20,367 bases of DNA from the NCBI GenBank assembly GCA_964541075.1, contig CAZIPZ010000055.1, positions 1-20,367 of the forward strand. The letters run 5' to 3'. This document shows positions 19,915 to 20,367 of the stretch, in pieces. This DNA is from CAZIPZ01 sp964541075. GTDB lineage: Bacteria; Acidobacteriota; Terriglobia; 20CM-2-55-15. The position numbers and the translations under genes are program-made. How positions within the stretch are numbered: position 1 is the stretch's first letter; each line of letters starts with the position of its first letter. Under the pieces are notes generated by a model, which searched no databases, was not told the origin of the DNA, and was given only the letters and a program-made list of their open reading frames with translations.

Positions 19915-20367
19915 TCCTCCTCCAGGCGCCGGATAGCCCATTCAGCATGCAGTTTCACTTGCTCGTCTTCGTGGGCTTTGAACACGCGAAGTTTCGGCAA
20001 AAACTCCTTCACGCCGGAATTCCCGACCACAATCATCAAGTTCCGTAAGAGACCCTTAACCTTTGCGCGTTTCATAGCAGTACCTCGGATCAAGTTCCGC
20101 CATTGCTCGTCATTCAGATCCAGCAAGTGGTCCAGTTCGGGCCAGAACAATCCAGCTTTCGGTTGAAAGGGAGTTGGCGCCGAAGCCGGAGCTTTCCGGT
20201 TCCAGGGACAGACGTCCTGACAGATGTCGCAGCCAAACAGGTGATGACCGATTTGCGTCCGGGCGCCTTCCGGAATCTCACCGCGCAGTTCAATTGTCGT
20301 ATACGAAATGCATTTCCTGCTGTCCAGAACGTACGGCTTCAAGATCGCGCCTGTTGGGCACGCGTCC
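19911..20367 (-). CDS. queG: Epoxyqueuosine reductase QueG, C-terminal part (5' partial)
   Basis: About 151 residues of QueG, which reduces epoxyqueuosine to queuosine in tRNA using cobalamin and two [4Fe-4S] clusters. The frame runs off the right edge, so the N-terminal cobalamin domain is outside the window. Visible are DACPTGAILKPYVLDSRKCISYTTIE, with the end of the first ferredoxin-like motif, then GCDICQDVCPWNRKA, the CxxCxxxCP second cluster, and a C-terminal HEAT-like helical region (WRNLIRGTAMKRAKVKGLLRN through LHAEWAIRRLEED). The sequence is ordinary for the family. It converges with the PilZ gene. Confidence 0.93.
   Translation of the reverse strand, partial: DACPTGAILKPYVLDSRKCISYTTIELRGEIPEGARTQIGHHLFGCDICQDVCPWNRKAPASAPTPFQPKAGLFWPELDHLLDLNDEQWRNLIRGTAMKRAKVKGLLRNLMIVVGNSGVKEFLPKLRVFKAHEDEQVKLHAEWAIRRLEED

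Overview
This window looks like part of a chromosome from a Gram-negative, environmental bacterium of moderate-to-high GC content. Acidobacteriota, or a deltaproteobacterium-like lineage, would fit the mix of many GspG-like pilins, a cyclase-Ser/Thr kinase fusion and a NtrC-family regulator. That placement is an inference, because no rRNA or other phylogenetic marker is present. I found no tRNA, rRNA, CRISPR array, insertion sequence or phage gene.

Layout. Positions 1-3746 (+) are one tightly packed operon: the end of a TPR protein, a short prepilin peptidase, a membrane PAS histidine kinase and a sigma-54-dependent response regulator (PilS/PilR- or NtrB/NtrC-like). Three prepilin genes follow (3915-6036, +) and end at a clear intrinsic terminator. 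A class III nucleotidyl cyclase / Ser-Thr kinase / receiver-like fusion lies on the minus strand (7986-6151). Diverging from it is a six-gene prepilin operon (8167-14172, +): a small GspG-like pilin, four tandem ~390-residue prepilins that each carry an extra carboxypeptidase-regulatory-like beta domain, and another small pilin. After a 470-nt gene-free gap comes a tenth prepilin (14643-15497). A perfect 32-bp inverted repeat separates it from a minus-strand operon (19461-15556): a double-receiver protein, homoserine dehydrogenase and a TMTC-like GT-C glycosyltransferase with TPRs. A PilZ-domain gene (+) and the C-terminal half of queG (-, cut by the window edge) complete it. No pilus ATPase, platform protein or secretin is present, so assembly must use machinery encoded elsewhere.

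How it may work together. The strongest signal outside the genes is a 15-bp palindrome, CTAC-N7-GTAG (extended to GTAGAT in most copies). It occurs five times in perfect form, always upstream of a prepilin gene that has a -24/-12 (sigma-54) promoter-like element. The distance from the centre of the proximal palindrome to the GG of the -24 element is 60, 61, 60 and 50 bp. A second, usually degenerate copy lies about 31-33 bp further upstream. A minus-strand -24/-12-like element in front of the cyclase-kinase gene sits 59 and 90 bp from the same pair of sites that serves the divergent pilin operon. The simplest model is that the sensor/regulator pair at 853-3746 switches on all the prepilins, and perhaps the cyclase-kinase, through this enhancer. 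On this reading the window holds a small sigma-54 regulon for a multi-pilin surface structure, with a neighbouring glycosyltransferase that could modify the pilins.
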